Shown here one piece after another: positions 53,207-62,410 of a stretch of 64,000 nt of DNA. Each line of letters starts with the position of its first letter. Within the stretch, counting starts at the first letter, position 1. Both the position numbers and the translations under genes were made by a program. The stretch spans positions 3,954,001 through 4,018,000 of the forward strand of contig NZ_CP075566.1 of assembly GCF_018502625.1 (NCBI RefSeq). Direction: 5' to 3'. A model generated the notes under the pieces. The model was not told the DNA's origin and made no database searches. It saw only the letters and a list, made by a program, of their open reading frames with translations. This DNA is from Pseudomonas hormoni. Lineage in GTDB: Bacteria; Pseudomonadota; Gammaproteobacteria; Pseudomonadales; Pseudomonadaceae.

Positions 53207-54136
53207 ATGTTGATGTCCAAGATGCCGGATTTCGAAGGATTGGCAATGTTCGCGAAGGTCGCAGAGGAGCGTTCCTTTGCCGCCGCGGCCAGAGTATTGG
53301 GTGTCTCAGTCGCCACCGTTTCCCGAGGTGTTAGCCGCCTTGAAGACAGGCTTGGTGCCCGTCTATTGAATCGAACCTCTCGACAGCTCGCCCTTACAGA
53401 GTTCGGTCGTAGCATTGCCGAAAACGCCAGTCGGCTTTATCGAGATGCAGAGCTAACTGAAGGCTTCGCGAGGGAGCTTTCATCGCGCCCGCGAGGACTT
53501 GTGCGGCTCGCGATTCCAATGACGTTTGGCGTACGTTGGGTAGCCCCAATCATTCCGGAGTTTCTCCTCAATTACCCCGATATCTCGATTGACCTTCATC
53601 TATTCGATGGTGCAGTTGATCTGATCGGCGAAGGCTTTGATGCTGCAATTCGAATCGCGGTGTTACCTGACTCATCTCTGGTCGCTCGAAGGCTCTGTCC
53701 AGTTTCACGATATCTGGTCGCTTCCCCCGCCTACCTTGAGCAGTATGGCCTTCCGGATCACCCGCATGACTTGATGGGAAGAAATTGCCTGGGCTACGCA
53801 TACCGCGCACAAAGTGACGTATGGCGCCTTAGCAATGCAGCTGGGGACGAAACCAGCGTTGCACCTTCGGGCTCGTTGCGCGTTACCAATATCGAAGCTT
53901 TGCTACCCGCAGTACTGGCCGGGCTCGCGATTGCCGAGCTGCCAGAATTCGTCGCAAGTGAATATCTGCGCGATGGACGGCTTCAGGTGATTCTGCCTGA
54001 ATGGCATTTTCAGGAGGGCGGGCTTTACTTTGTCACCCCTTCGGGGCACTCGCGTCCGGCAAAAGTCGACGTGCTAGCTGAGTTCCTCGTAAAGAAGCTA
54101 TCCTATCCATCTTGGCTCTGGGAAAGTCCGACCTAG
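53207..54136 (+). CDS. LysR-family regulator, divergent from SDR
   Basis: About 309 residues; ATGs at 53207, 53213 and 53222 are all possible. FAAAARVLGVSVATVSRGVSRLE is the winged helix-turn-helix, then NRTSRQLALTEFGRS. The effector domain is intact. The class resembles LysR proteins paired with SDR genes and likely activates the divergent SDR. The ligand is unknown. Confidence 0.9.
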   Translation: MLMSKMPDFEGLAMFAKVAEERSFAAAARVLGVSVATVSRGVSRLEDRLGARLLNRTSRQLALTEFGRSIAENASRLYRDAELTEGFARELSSRPRGLVRLAIPMTFGVRWVAPIIPEFLLNYPDISIDLHLFDGAVDLIGEGFDAAIRIAVLPDSSLVARRLCPVSRYLVASPAYLEQYGLPDHPHDLMGRNCLGYAYRAQSDVWRLSNAAGDETSVAPSGSLRVTNIEALLPAVLAGLAIAELPEFVASEYLRDGRLQVILPEWHFQEGGLYFVTPSGHSRPAKVDVLAEFLVKKLSYPSWLWESPT

Positions 54137-54247
54137 GCTTTAAACGCCCTACCCTGCCTACTGATCCCCCTTCCTATCCCAGCGATTCATGAAACCTCAG
54201 TCCGTGGGCGTGTGATCGCCCGATCACAAATGCCATTGAGGTCCATT

Positions 54248-54428
54248 CTTGCCGAAAATATCAATCGGTATTCCAGCAATCGGTATGACGTGTCGCTAAT
54301 TCTGGTAGTGCTCTGCTGCTACCCTTTATTAGATAGCTCCCCAAAAAACCAGTAACCCGCATAAGGTCATTCTTCAAGCGGCTAGGAGGCCATTTTTTTC
54401 AATCAGCGCCGACTCCCCTGGAGCTTTT
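54248..54428 (+). promoter_or_regulatory. Upstream region of OprD porin 1, repeated before porin 2
   Basis: TTGCCGAAAATATCAATCGG and ATTCCAGCAATCGGTATGACG here resemble words at 55808-55852 before porin 2. CAATCAGCGCCGA and GGAGCTTTTATG occur just before both starts. The repeats suggest that regulator site, promoter and ribosome site were duplicated with the gene. Confidence 0.55.
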
Positions 54429-55772
54429 ATGAAAAGCAAAAACCTACCAGCCGCCATAATTTTCACGTGTTTCTCGATTGGTGCCGATGCAGCTGACCCA
54501 ACAGCGCATGGGTTCATAGAGGACAGTCGAGCGACTGTCAGCTCTCGCACGATGTACTACTCAAACGACAATCACGATGGCGGATTCGACCAGCGCGAAG
54601 CCGGTACGGCACTTAATTTAAATTTCGTATCGGGCTTTACTCAAGGCACGGTTGGTTTTGGGCTAGATCTGGAGTCGTCCGTTGCCGTTCACCTGGATGG
54701 AGGTAGGGGCCATCACCCTGACAATGCCAACACCTTCTTCCCAAGCGACTCTGACGGCTCTTCCGCTCATTCATGGGACAGAGCAGGCGCGAACATAAAA
54801 GCGCGATGGTCAAAAACAGAACTAGCGGTGGGTAATATCTTCACGCCAAACCTACCCATACTGACTAATACAGATGCACGGCTCGTGTCTCAGAACTTTG
54901 GAGGCGGCGTGATCACGTCCAAAGAGTTCGATGGGCTGACGCTCACTGCCGGTAAATTTGACCAGTCTGCTGGCCGGGCAACCAGTAACCCAACGGGGCT
55001 GGCGGTTGCGGGCGGCACCAAGGACTCCAACGATTTTCGTTTCGCCGGTGGTGATTGGAAGGCAACAAAGGACCTGATGTTCCAATACTATTTCGCAAGG
55101 CTCGAAAACTATTACAAACAAAATTACTTGGGCTTGGTCCACGTGTTGCCGCTTGGGGCTGATCAGTCGTTCAAGACTGACCTTCGCTATTTTGACAGTA
55201 GCTCTGACGGAAAAAACGGTGAGCCCGGGTACCGTTTCAATAACAACAACGGTTATGCAAGACACCCCGGCGAGGTAGATAACAAAACCTGGAGTGCCAT
55301 GTTCACCTACACCCTCGCAGGTCACGCGCTGATGCTTGGGCACGTAAGCGTGAGCGACGACGGGGGATTCGTGTGGTTAGACCAAGGCACTGTTACAGAC
55401 GGTCGAAATCGGCCTGAGGGTAATGGAGGGTCCACCTTTTACCTATTCACCAAAGCTATGGTTGGCACCTTCTCCCGCGCTGGCGAACAAACGAGCTTTG
55501 GTCAGTATTCCTATGACTTTGCAAAGGTGGGAGTACCTGGGTTGAAGGCTTCGGTTGCGTACTTGAGAGGCGAAGACATCAAAAATCCTAGAGGTGGCAG
55601 CGATCTGTCCGAATGGGAGCGTGACCTGAGGATCGACTACAGCATTTTAAACGGGCCGCTAAAGGGATTTAGTACAACGCTGCGCCATGGCACCTATCGC
55701 AGTGACAACACTGGCATACCCAACACTGACCAGACCCGCTTGATTTTCAACTACAGCTACGCCTTCTTTTAA
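54429..55772 (+). CDS. OprD-family outer-membrane porin, copy 1
   Basis: 447 residues with GGAG upstream. A signal peptide (MKSKNLPAAIIFTCFSIGAD, cleavage near AA-DP) is followed by GFIEDSRATVSSRTMYYSN, the usual OprD first strand. About 18 alternating beta strands follow, and the C-terminus IFNYSYAFF ends in an aromatic residue as beta-barrel proteins do. Members take up amino acids, aromatic acids or other small carboxylates. DWKATKDLMFQYYFARLE is a conserved mid-barrel part. Substrate unknown. Confidence 0.95.
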   Translation: MKSKNLPAAIIFTCFSIGADAADPTAHGFIEDSRATVSSRTMYYSNDNHDGGFDQREAGTALNLNFVSGFTQGTVGFGLDLESSVAVHLDGGRGHHPDNANTFFPSDSDGSSAHSWDRAGANIKARWSKTELAVGNIFTPNLPILTNTDARLVSQNFGGGVITSKEFDGLTLTAGKFDQSAGRATSNPTGLAVAGGTKDSNDFRFAGGDWKATKDLMFQYYFARLENYYKQNYLGLVHVLPLGADQSFKTDLRYFDSSSDGKNGEPGYRFNNNNGYARHPGEVDNKTWSAMFTYTLAGHALMLGHVSVSDDGGFVWLDQGTVTDGRNRPEGNGGSTFYLFTKAMVGTFSRAGEQTSFGQYSYDFAKVGVPGLKASVAYLRGEDIKNPRGGSDLSEWERDLRIDYSILNGPLKGFSTTLRHGTYRSDNTGIPNTDQTRLIFNYSYAFF

Positions 55773-55807
55773 GCCACCTATCAGCTCACCAACGAGCAGG
55801 CATTACT

Positions 55808-55980
55808 CTTGCCGAAATTGTCATGCAGCATTCCGAAAATCGATATGACGCCGCACCTCTCGTGACGTGTCTCGACTGCTACGCTATTGGTTACTACAAA
55901 AATTCCAATTTGCACTGGCTCAGTTTTAAAACGGCTGGGTGGGTCATTTTTCAATCAGCGCCGAAGTGTCAGGAGCTTTT
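55808..55980 (+). promoter_or_regulatory. Upstream region of OprD porin 2, repeated from porin 1
   Basis: CTTGCCGAAATTGTCATG, ATTCCGAAAATCGATATGACG and the terminal GGAGCTTTTATG parallel 54248-54428. It allows independent transcription of porin 2. Confidence 0.5.
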
Positions 55981-57321
55981 ATGGAAAGAACGACCTTGCC
56001 AGCAGCGATCATTCTCGCTGGCCTCTCAATCGGGGTAAATGCCGAAGATGCCAAGCCGCATGGATTCATAGAAGACAGTCAGGCCACTGTCAGCAATCGC
56101 ACGTACTACTACTCGAACGACAACCGAGACGGTGGGCTCGACCAGCGCGAAACAGCAACGGCGCTTAAGTTCGCGTTCACATCGGGCTTCACTCAAGGCA
56201 CGGTAGGTTTTGGTGTGGACGTGGCATCGCTGGTGGCTGTCCACCTGGATGGGGGCAAAGGTCATCACCCCGACGCGAATACTTTCTTCCCCAGCGACAG
56301 TGACGGCTCCGCAGCCCATTCATGGAGCAGAGTGGGCGGTACTCTGAAGGCACGCCTCTCAAAAACAGAGTTAGGTGTCGGCAACATCTTCACGCCCAAT
56401 CTGCCCATCCTCGTCGCTACTGACTCGCGGCTCGTCTATCAAAATTTTGGCGGCGGCATCCTCACCTCCAAGGAGATTGATGGGCTGACGTTAACCGCCG
56501 GCAAAATTGATCAATCTTCAGGTCGAGCCACCAGCAACTCCACTGGTCTAGCTATAGCAGGCGGTACCAAAGACTCGAACGATTTTCGCTTTGCCGGTGC
56601 AGACTGGAAGGCAACGAAGGATCTGACGTTTCAGTACTACTTCGCCAGACTCGAAAACTACTACAAACAAAATTACCTCGGCCTGGTACACGTCCTGCCG
56701 CTAGGAGATGAGCAGTCCTTCAAAACTGACCTGCGCTATTTCGATAGCTCTTCCGACGGAAAAAACGGCGACGTCGGGTACCGTTTCAACAACAACGGAG
56801 GCTTCGCCAAAACGCCCGGAGAAGTCGACAACAAAACCTGGAGTGCGATGTTCACTTACAGCTTTGGGGGCCATGCAATCCTGCTCGGTCATGAAAGCGT
56901 GAGCGACGATGGCGGTTTTGTGTGGCTCAACCAAGGCAACGTTGTAGACGGCCGGAATCGTCCCGAGGGCAACGGAGGCACCGCGTTCTATCTGTTTACC
57001 GACGCCATCGTAGGCAACTTTTCTCGGGCAGGTGAGCAAACGAACTTCGGCCAGTACTCCTATGACTTTACGAAGCTGGGGATACCAGGCTTAAAAACCT
57101 CTATCTCGTACCTCAGGGGTGACGATATTAAGGATGTCGCAGGTGGCAGTGATCACAAGGAATGGGAGCGAGACATACGGATCGATTACATCATTCCATC
57201 AGGGCTGCTGAAGGGATTCGGGACAACGTTGCGCCACGGCACCTATCGCAGTGATGGCTCCGCATTACCTGACACAGATCAGACACGCCTGATCTTCAAC
57301 TACAGCTATTCGTTTCTTTAG
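55981..57321 (+). CDS. OprD-family outer-membrane porin, copy 2
   Basis: 446 residues from the ATG at 55981, supported by AGGAG. The signal peptide MERTTLPAAIILAGLSIGVN ends near NA-ED. It is homologous to copy 1 over its whole length and shares long blocks such as FQYYFARLENYYKQNYLGLV. Changes are concentrated in parts likely to be loops, which suggests altered substrate choice after duplication. It has its own upstream copy of the control region. Confidence 0.95.
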   Translation: MERTTLPAAIILAGLSIGVNAEDAKPHGFIEDSQATVSNRTYYYSNDNRDGGLDQRETATALKFAFTSGFTQGTVGFGVDVASLVAVHLDGGKGHHPDANTFFPSDSDGSAAHSWSRVGGTLKARLSKTELGVGNIFTPNLPILVATDSRLVYQNFGGGILTSKEIDGLTLTAGKIDQSSGRATSNSTGLAIAGGTKDSNDFRFAGADWKATKDLTFQYYFARLENYYKQNYLGLVHVLPLGDEQSFKTDLRYFDSSSDGKNGDVGYRFNNNGGFAKTPGEVDNKTWSAMFTYSFGGHAILLGHESVSDDGGFVWLNQGNVVDGRNRPEGNGGTAFYLFTDAIVGNFSRAGEQTNFGQYSYDFTKLGIPGLKTSISYLRGDDIKDVAGGSDHKEWERDIRIDYIIPSGLLKGFGTTLRHGTYRSDGSALPDTDQTRLIFNYSYSFL

Positions 57322-57771
57322 CACTAAATGTCCTACGCAAAATTAGAACGGGAGGCCAATGCCAAAAGGTGACCCGCTCCACGGAAATGATCCAGTGGTC
57401 GTCTCGCGCGCTAGACGACATCGTCTGCAAAATCCCATGTTCCGCTCGACGGAAGTGCCATGTTGACGTGTCGTCCACGTAACGCCTCCTCTAAGCGGGT
57501 GAGGCTTCTGGCTTTAACTGCCAGAAGCCTACGTCACCGCCCCACAGCTCGCTGACGATACGGTAACTAACATCATTTCTAAAAACCCGAATAAACAAAG
57601 ACACCAAGACAATCCCCTTATGCCGAGGCCAATATCTTCGATTCAGGTAGCTTGGAAATTCTCGGTTAGTCCTGGATCAGATCTACTTAGGTGGTGAAAC
57701 GCGCAAATCGTAAAATTGTTGAATTTTTGCGTCAGCCACAACTCCGTACGTTATGAACGTAAGGAGGACCT
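57322..57771. other. Intergenic region with a perfect hairpin
   Basis: AGGCTTCTGGC and GCCAGAAGCCT (57502-57530) form an 11-bp stem with a 7-base loop, without a T-run after it. It lies about 180 bases after porin 2 and may be a terminator or mRNA-stabilising hairpin. The remaining 450 bases hold no supported gene. Confidence 0.55.
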
Positions 57772-58023
57772 ATGGCTCGAACAGATATTTTTATCATCGA
57801 GTACAAGCTTCATGAGAAATCGAGGTCTTTTATCATCCGCGCGCAAAAGATGAGCAATGGTGATGCGTGGCATTGGGCGGCCTGTGATGCAGGAATTGCC
57901 CCCATACCTAAACCAGGCAAACCACCACTGAAAGTCATTTCCAAACCGCAAGCTGAAAAGTATGGAATTACAGAGGTGAGATGGCGCGAAACTGCTGCTT
58001 TAGAGTGGACAGGGGTTTCATGA
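57772..58023 (+). CDS. Small Pseudomonas protein, probably DUF6555 family
   Basis: 83 residues with a strong AAGGAGG ribosome site. It has the pattern I associate with DUF6555: DIFIIEYKLHEKSRSFIIR, then DAWHWAACDAGIAPIP and KYGITEVRWRE. The fold is probably two strand pairs with a helix. No function is established. It is single, convergent to the DUF2188-like gene. Confidence 0.7.
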   Translation: MARTDIFIIEYKLHEKSRSFIIRAQKMSNGDAWHWAACDAGIAPIPKPGKPPLKVISKPQAEKYGITEVRWRETAALEWTGVS

Positions 58024-58098
58024 TGAACGCGAGTCCGATTGCGAGTCAGACTCTATGGAGGGAAGGATCCCGTACCTGGAAATCAATCAATGCCGTTT

Positions 58099-58335
58099 TT
58101 AACCTTTTGATGCCGCCGGATCCGCGCATCTTGGGTAGGTTCGCTCCTCCTGTATTTTTCCATCAGACGTATGAATTTTAAGCGACGCCGTTTTGTCCTT
58201 CAGAAATACTGCGGCAACCTCAATAAGCTCAGCCTTGGTTTCAGCCGCTTTGAGTACCTTAGCATCCCCCTCCTTTGTCAGTTGCCAGCCTTTGCCAGTT
58301 AAAACAATGTGATAGTTATCCACGTTTTTCTCCAA
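58099..58335 (-). CDS. DUF2188-like small protein
   Basis: 78 residues. NYHIVLTGKGWQLTKEGDAK, a helix (TKAELIEVAAVFLK) and ASLKIHTSDGKIQEERTYP match the DUF2188 pattern also seen at 11454-11663. A tail of about 10 residues (PRCADPAASKG) is extra. Function unknown. It is convergent to the 57772 gene. Confidence 0.7.
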   Translation of the reverse strand: MEKNVDNYHIVLTGKGWQLTKEGDAKVLKAAETKAELIEVAAVFLKDKTASLKIHTSDGKIQEERTYPRCADPAASKG

Positions 58336-58761
58336 TTATTGAGTACAGCATTTTTGCAAATGGCTTAGGCAGGTTTCAGCAATTTTCACGGTGAAAAATC
58401 TCGGTTTTTTGTACTCGCCAAGCGCATCCCCTTGTGTAAATTCTCAAGCAGTCAATCGTGAGAGAGGGCCGGCAATACAGTAGTTCCAAGTATTGACGCG
58501 CCTGGATACCGCCAACCAGTGCCGGGCCTACCCACCCAACCCGCGCCCCCTGGCGTCATTCGCGAAAGCGGTCGCTCAAAAAAATTTCACCTCGATCACC
58601 CTTCGCAGGATTCACCAAGCTTAGATGGCAAGCAGGAGAGCAGGGATTTCAGACTTGCCACAGAGATCGCGGAGCGTTGAAATCTATAAACAGAAACATC
58701 GAATGCGCAAAACACCTACAGAGGATGAACGCACCGTATCGGATGCTTCCCGCCAATTTTT
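58336..58761. other. Intergenic region without a supported gene
   Basis: About 425 bases between the DUF2188-like gene and the end of umuC. No RNA gene or clear terminator is visible; umuC's terminator should be here but I cannot point to it. Confidence 0.35.
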
Positions 58762-60039
58762 CTACTTACAATGGACCGTCCATAACTGATCCAATCTTGT
58801 CGTGAAACTCTGGCTCATCATCTCCCGCCGCATCCCCCAGTCTGGATTGCTCGGCACGCTGGCGGTACGCAGCGTTCCCCTGCCCCACCGCCCATTTATT
58901 TGGTCCAGTACCGCCATTATTCTTGTAGCTTCGGCGGGCTGTGAGACAGCGAACAAGTCGTCCGTGTATTCGCCTGGCTGGCAAAGATTGAGCAGCATGA
59001 CTTCCGCCTTGCTGAACTTGAATCCAGGGCGATACACACGCTCCACCGCGTCTACTGCGGCCTTGGTCAGCAGCCTCACATCGTCAGTGGGATACGGTAA
59101 ATCCACCACCAGGCCATTGGCGAACTTTGCTTCCTCTGGATTGAACATGCCGGTGCGGATGCTGACCCGAATCTTCTTGCAGACTGATCCCTGAGCACGG
59201 AGCTTTTCCGAGGCGCGCATCATGTACGTCGCCACCGCTTCTTTAATCGGCTGCAATTCCGTGAGGCGTTTCCCAAACATTCGACTGCAACAAATCTCCT
59301 GCTTCGGAGGATCAGGTTCATCCAGTTCAAGGCAAGGCGTACCGGCCAACTCCCTAGCTGTCTTTTCAATCACCACACTGAATTTACTGCGAAGCATCCA
59401 CTGATCAGCCTTAGCCAAGTCCATCGCCGTTTTGATGCCCAGTGCATCCAAATGCATTTCCATGCGCCGACCTATTCCCCATACCTGGGACACATCGGTA
59501 TTACGCAGTACCCAATCACGCTTGAATGGATCGCAGATATCCACGACCCCACCCGTCTCCGACTGAAGCCGCTTCGCAGTGTGATTAGCCAGCTTGGCCA
59601 ATGTCTTCGTCCGGGCGATCCCCACACCTACTGGGATACCTGTACCCCGCAGAACTCCGCTTCGTATCTGGCGTCCTAACGCATCTAGATTCGATATACC
59701 CGTAAGATCAGCGAAGGCCTCATCGATGCTATAGACCTCCACCGCCGGCACCATGGTTTCGATCAGCGACATCACTCGCTCGCTCATGTCGCCATACAGC
59801 GCGTAGTTCGAGGAGAAGGGAACGATGCCGTGCTGCTTAAGCTTGTGCTTTATCTGGAAGTACGGCTCCCCCATTTTCACGAAGGGTTTGGCGTCGTAGC
59901 TTCGAGCGATGACGCACCCATCGTTATTGCTCAAGACAACGATAGGCACACGAGCCAAATCAGGACGAAACACCCGTTCGCAACTTGCGTAAAAGCTGTT
60001 GCAATCAATCAGCGCAAACACCGGTACCTGCTTAGACAT
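58762..60039 (-). CDS. umuC: Y-family DNA polymerase subunit UmuC (RulB-like)
   Basis: 425 residues from the ATG at 60039, overlapping umuD by 8 bases. FALIDCNSFYASCERVFRPD is the polymerase start with catalytic Asp, and SIDEAFADL holds the second acidic pair. The finger part has NNDGCVIARSY. The little-finger domain and a C-terminal UmuC extension follow. With cleaved UmuD it forms the error-prone polymerase V for lesion bypass. Plasmid- and island-borne forms in Pseudomonas are called rulAB. Confidence 0.95.
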   Translation of the reverse strand: MSKQVPVFALIDCNSFYASCERVFRPDLARVPIVVLSNNDGCVIARSYDAKPFVKMGEPYFQIKHKLKQHGIVPFSSNYALYGDMSERVMSLIETMVPAVEVYSIDEAFADLTGISNLDALGRQIRSGVLRGTGIPVGVGIARTKTLAKLANHTAKRLQSETGGVVDICDPFKRDWVLRNTDVSQVWGIGRRMEMHLDALGIKTAMDLAKADQWMLRSKFSVVIEKTARELAGTPCLELDEPDPPKQEICCSRMFGKRLTELQPIKEAVATYMMRASEKLRAQGSVCKKIRVSIRTGMFNPEEAKFANGLVVDLPYPTDDVRLLTKAAVDAVERVYRPGFKFSKAEVMLLNLCQPGEYTDDLFAVSQPAEATRIMAVLDQINGRWGRGTLRTASVPSNPDWGMRREMMSQSFTTRLDQLWTVHCK

Positions 60040-60457
60040 GGCTGCGCACACTGCTTGTGATCACGCCCCAGATGGACAACTCATCTCCCTCAAGAACGTA
60101 CCGGGATGGATACTTAGAATTCTCTGAGTGAAGGATCATTTGAGTGCCGCGTATGCACAGCCGCTTGCAGATGGGCTCATTGTTGAGCAAGGCGACAACG
60201 ATGTCGTTATGGCCCGCTTCCAGCGCGCGATCCACGATCGCTAGATCGCCGTCAAAAATTCCGGCCCCCTGCATGCTGTCTCCAGCAATGGAGACCAGAT
60301 ACACATGCGGCGCACGGATATTCAAAATCTCGTCCAGGGAAATATGCTGTTCAATGTGGTCAGCAGCCGGCGAAGGAAAGCCTGCCGGCACGCGAAACGA
60401 ACACCGAGGGAGCTTGATGCCGCCTTCGATGATTGGACCCAGGATGGTGAAGCTCAT
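60032..60457 (-). CDS. umuD: SOS mutagenesis protein UmuD (RulA-like)
   Basis: 141 residues from the ATG at 60457. The RecA-stimulated self-cleavage site is A25-G26 in VPAGFPSPA. The catalytic pair is S61 (AGDSMQG) and K98 (PICKRL). The cleaved dimer partners UmuC. It is the first gene of the operon, 18 bases after the LexA box. Slightly shorter N-terminus than some relatives, otherwise normal. Confidence 0.95.
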   Translation of the reverse strand: MSFTILGPIIEGGIKLPRCSFRVPAGFPSPAADHIEQHISLDEILNIRAPHVYLVSIAGDSMQGAGIFDGDLAIVDRALEAGHNDIVVALLNNEPICKRLCIRGTQMILHSENSKYPSRYVLEGDELSIWGVITSSVRSHV

Positions 60458-60475
60458 GGCGACGCCTTCTACAAA

Positions 60476-60495
60476 TACTGTATTTACATACAGTA
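60476..60495 (-). promoter_or_regulatory. LexA-binding SOS box
   Basis: TACTGTAT and ATACAGTA are perfect inverted repeats around TTAC, giving CTGT-N8-ACAG. It lies 19 bases before umuD and matches the gamma-proteobacterial LexA consensus at nearly every position, so tight repression and DNA-damage induction are expected. Confidence 0.92.
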
Positions 60496-60602
60496 AACGT
60501 CGAAGCGTGTTTGTCGTCAATTTTTCATGAAGGACTTTTCGATAAGCGGAGGACTGCTTCAGTCAGTGCTAGTCTTTTCTCCTTCTATGAAGGAGCAAGC
60601 TC

Positions 60603-60809
60603 ATGCCAACCAACGACCTGATCCCTTCCCTGCTTTATCGTCTAAACGAAAACCAAATCGCGATCGCCGCGGCTGTCGAAGAGCTTGCCTTGTGCGTAGA
60701 TAAACTCGGGCATGCCACTGTTGCCGACAACGTGCGCGGTGCCTTGGCGACGCTGGACTTGAACCTGGCGCATATCACTCGCGGGATTGCGGATTTGATG
60801 AATGATTGA
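60603..60809 (+). CDS. Small helical Pseudomonas protein
   Basis: 68 residues with AAGGAG upstream. It is a helical hairpin-like protein (PSLLYRLNENQIAIAAAVEEL, then LGHATVADNVRGALATLDL). I know similar small proteins in Pseudomonas but no function. It is divergent from umuDC, about 110 bases from the SOS box, so damage-linked expression is possible but not shown. Confidence 0.65.
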   Translation: MPTNDLIPSLLYRLNENQIAIAAAVEELALCVDKLGHATVADNVRGALATLDLNLAHITRGIADLMND

Positions 60810-61324
60810 ACGCTTGGGTAGTCGGTAAAAAACACGTTAGATAAGATGAAAAAGCGAGGAGAAACAAAGAAAAAACCCGCGAGAAACGCGCGGGCAAAAA
60901 GGGGATGAAAAGAGGAGTTCACAAAACGCAGAGCATTTCACAGTACAGCCGATCTGAAGCAAACCTCAGCTTAGCGGGTTATTCGATCTTCGCAGAAAAC
61001 TGCGTTTTTTATTGCGCCGACCACGGTAACCTCATCAATTGCTTCGACACATTTTGAAATCACAATCTCCCTGCATTCACGCGCATCAGTCGTAGGGCCC
61101 ACGTCGCGCGAAAGCGACTTGTGTTTTACCTAGGACCTTTCCCCCTTCCGCCCACATCGCGCATATCAATCCCCACGTCGCCCGAGCGCCCCATGAAAAA
61201 TACCGCTCGTTGGCAGTTGCGGCTTCATTTGAAGGGCATGCACCTCGCTGGTCACCATTCGGCAACGCCGGCAACACACAAATAATCCAAGGGCTAAACT
61301 GCTTGTGGATATTGGAGATCTGCA
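60810..61324. other. Intergenic region
   Basis: About 515 bases. It holds the terminator-like hairpin at 60871-60894 and otherwise no supported gene. The stretch 61100-61250 has repeated words (CCACGTCGC twice) without a clear role. Confidence 0.35.
60871..60894 (-). terminator. Intrinsic terminator, minus strand
   Basis: CCCGCG and CGCGGG form a 6-bp stem. On the minus strand it is followed by a T-run; on the plus strand by CAAAAAG. It would stop leftward transcripts from the 61-62 kb region before umuDC and also lies 65 bases after the 60603 gene. Confidence 0.7.
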
Positions 61325-61528
61325 ATGGCGCACCGAAAAAAGCTCCGCACCAGGGTCAATTTGATCTCTACAAACCCTGAGATCCCTGAGATCCCTGAGC
61401 CTAAAAATTCCCGGCACCACTCATCCAAGATGAAGCTCGACCTTGAGACACTCCTAGCCGATACGCCCGAGCACAGTATCGACTTTGATTGGGAAACTAT
61501 GCAGCCATTTGGCCGTGAATTTCGCTGA
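61325..61528 (+). CDS. Small protein with a MazE-like tail
   Basis: 67 residues with GGAG upstream. The second half (LDLETLLADTPEHSIDFDWE, then PFGREF) resembles the tail of MazE/PemI-type antitoxins. The first half has three short repeats (PEIPEIPEP, from repeated GAGATCCCT) and no clear AbrB-type DNA-binding domain. No toxin gene follows. It is antisense to the non-family tail of the VOC reading frame. Could be an antitoxin remnant or an unrelated small protein. Confidence 0.35.
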   Translation: MAHRKKLRTRVNLISTNPEIPEIPEPKNSRHHSSKMKLDLETLLADTPEHSIDFDWETMQPFGREFR

Positions 61529-61739
61529 GCCGATGTCACGCGCTTAACATTCCCACCCCTAGCAACCCTGGCTTCTCTAGTGAGCCGCATTAGAGTCATG
61601 CTGGTCCGCCGAGCGGTGCTGTTGCAGGGAGTGATTCGATTCTGCGCTGGGAGCCGTGCAGTTACTTCTGGAGAAAACCGATTTTCAATCGGCAAGGTTT
61701 TCAAACCAGTGGGTGTCTGAATGTGCGCCACCAAATAGG

Positions 61740-62325
61740 GCTTCGAATTACCTCCTAAACCATGGATATGAACCGGCCCGGAAAAGTTGATTGCATCGAG
61801 TAACGCCTGGACGGTATCAGGATCTGGATCAAACACATCCAGCGCCACTAGCGAACACCCCTTATCCTGCATCGCACTAGCGGGATGTGGCGCTTGCTCC
61901 CATTGAATCAATGTCGGGGCTGATCCATCTAGCGGTAGGTGGCCATCGGATGGAATGGTGGTCCGCCAGGACAACGTACCTCGGGTCATGGGTTCGGGTT
62001 CTCCGACAATTGCGCGACAGGCTTCGCTCATCGCATGGATGTCGTCAGTGCGGGCAACCCAGGTCGCCAGACGTGCTGGCGTATTAACGGCCAATTGATC
62101 CATACCAAACCAACGAGGCCGGCCCGGAAGATTGGCAGACGGGTCCACGGCAATCACTTCCAGATAAGTTTCCGGCCCCAGACGTAGCAGCCGATTGTGG
62201 GTGCCCATGCGAGGATGCATGCCGCCCGGTTGAAGTTCCACGCCGAGCGAGTTGGTGACGAAAGCACAGCCGCTATCGAGATCGGGAGCGACTATAGCTA
62301 AGTGGTCAAGGGTGGTCCCAGATGC
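61740..62325 (-). pseudogene. Glyoxalase-like (VOC) protein without proper ends
   Basis: The frame from 62325 downwards reads LDHLAIVAPDLDSGCAFV, then PGGMHPRMGTHNRLLRLG, the start of the Glyoxalase_3-like family. It continues as a normal domain to AHIQTPTGLKTLP. A stop codon just upstream leaves no normal start; only a GTG at 62241 inside the domain remains. Past the domain, the frame stays open to 61294 with a low-quality tail antisense to the 61325 gene. I infer a gene damaged at both ends by the rearrangement that also removed the SDR gene. Confidence 0.6.
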
Positions 62326-62410
62326 CTATGTTCGATCACGCCCTCGGACACAGGCACGCAGCGGTGACGGGCAGTCACGAATCGTGAGGCCGACTTGCCA
62401 CAAGATCTGA

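Noticed and set aside
61294..61700. C-terminal extension of the glyoxalase-like protein as a real domain
   Set aside because: The residues lack any family pattern, are antisense to a small gene with a ribosome site, and lie beyond the normal end of the domain.
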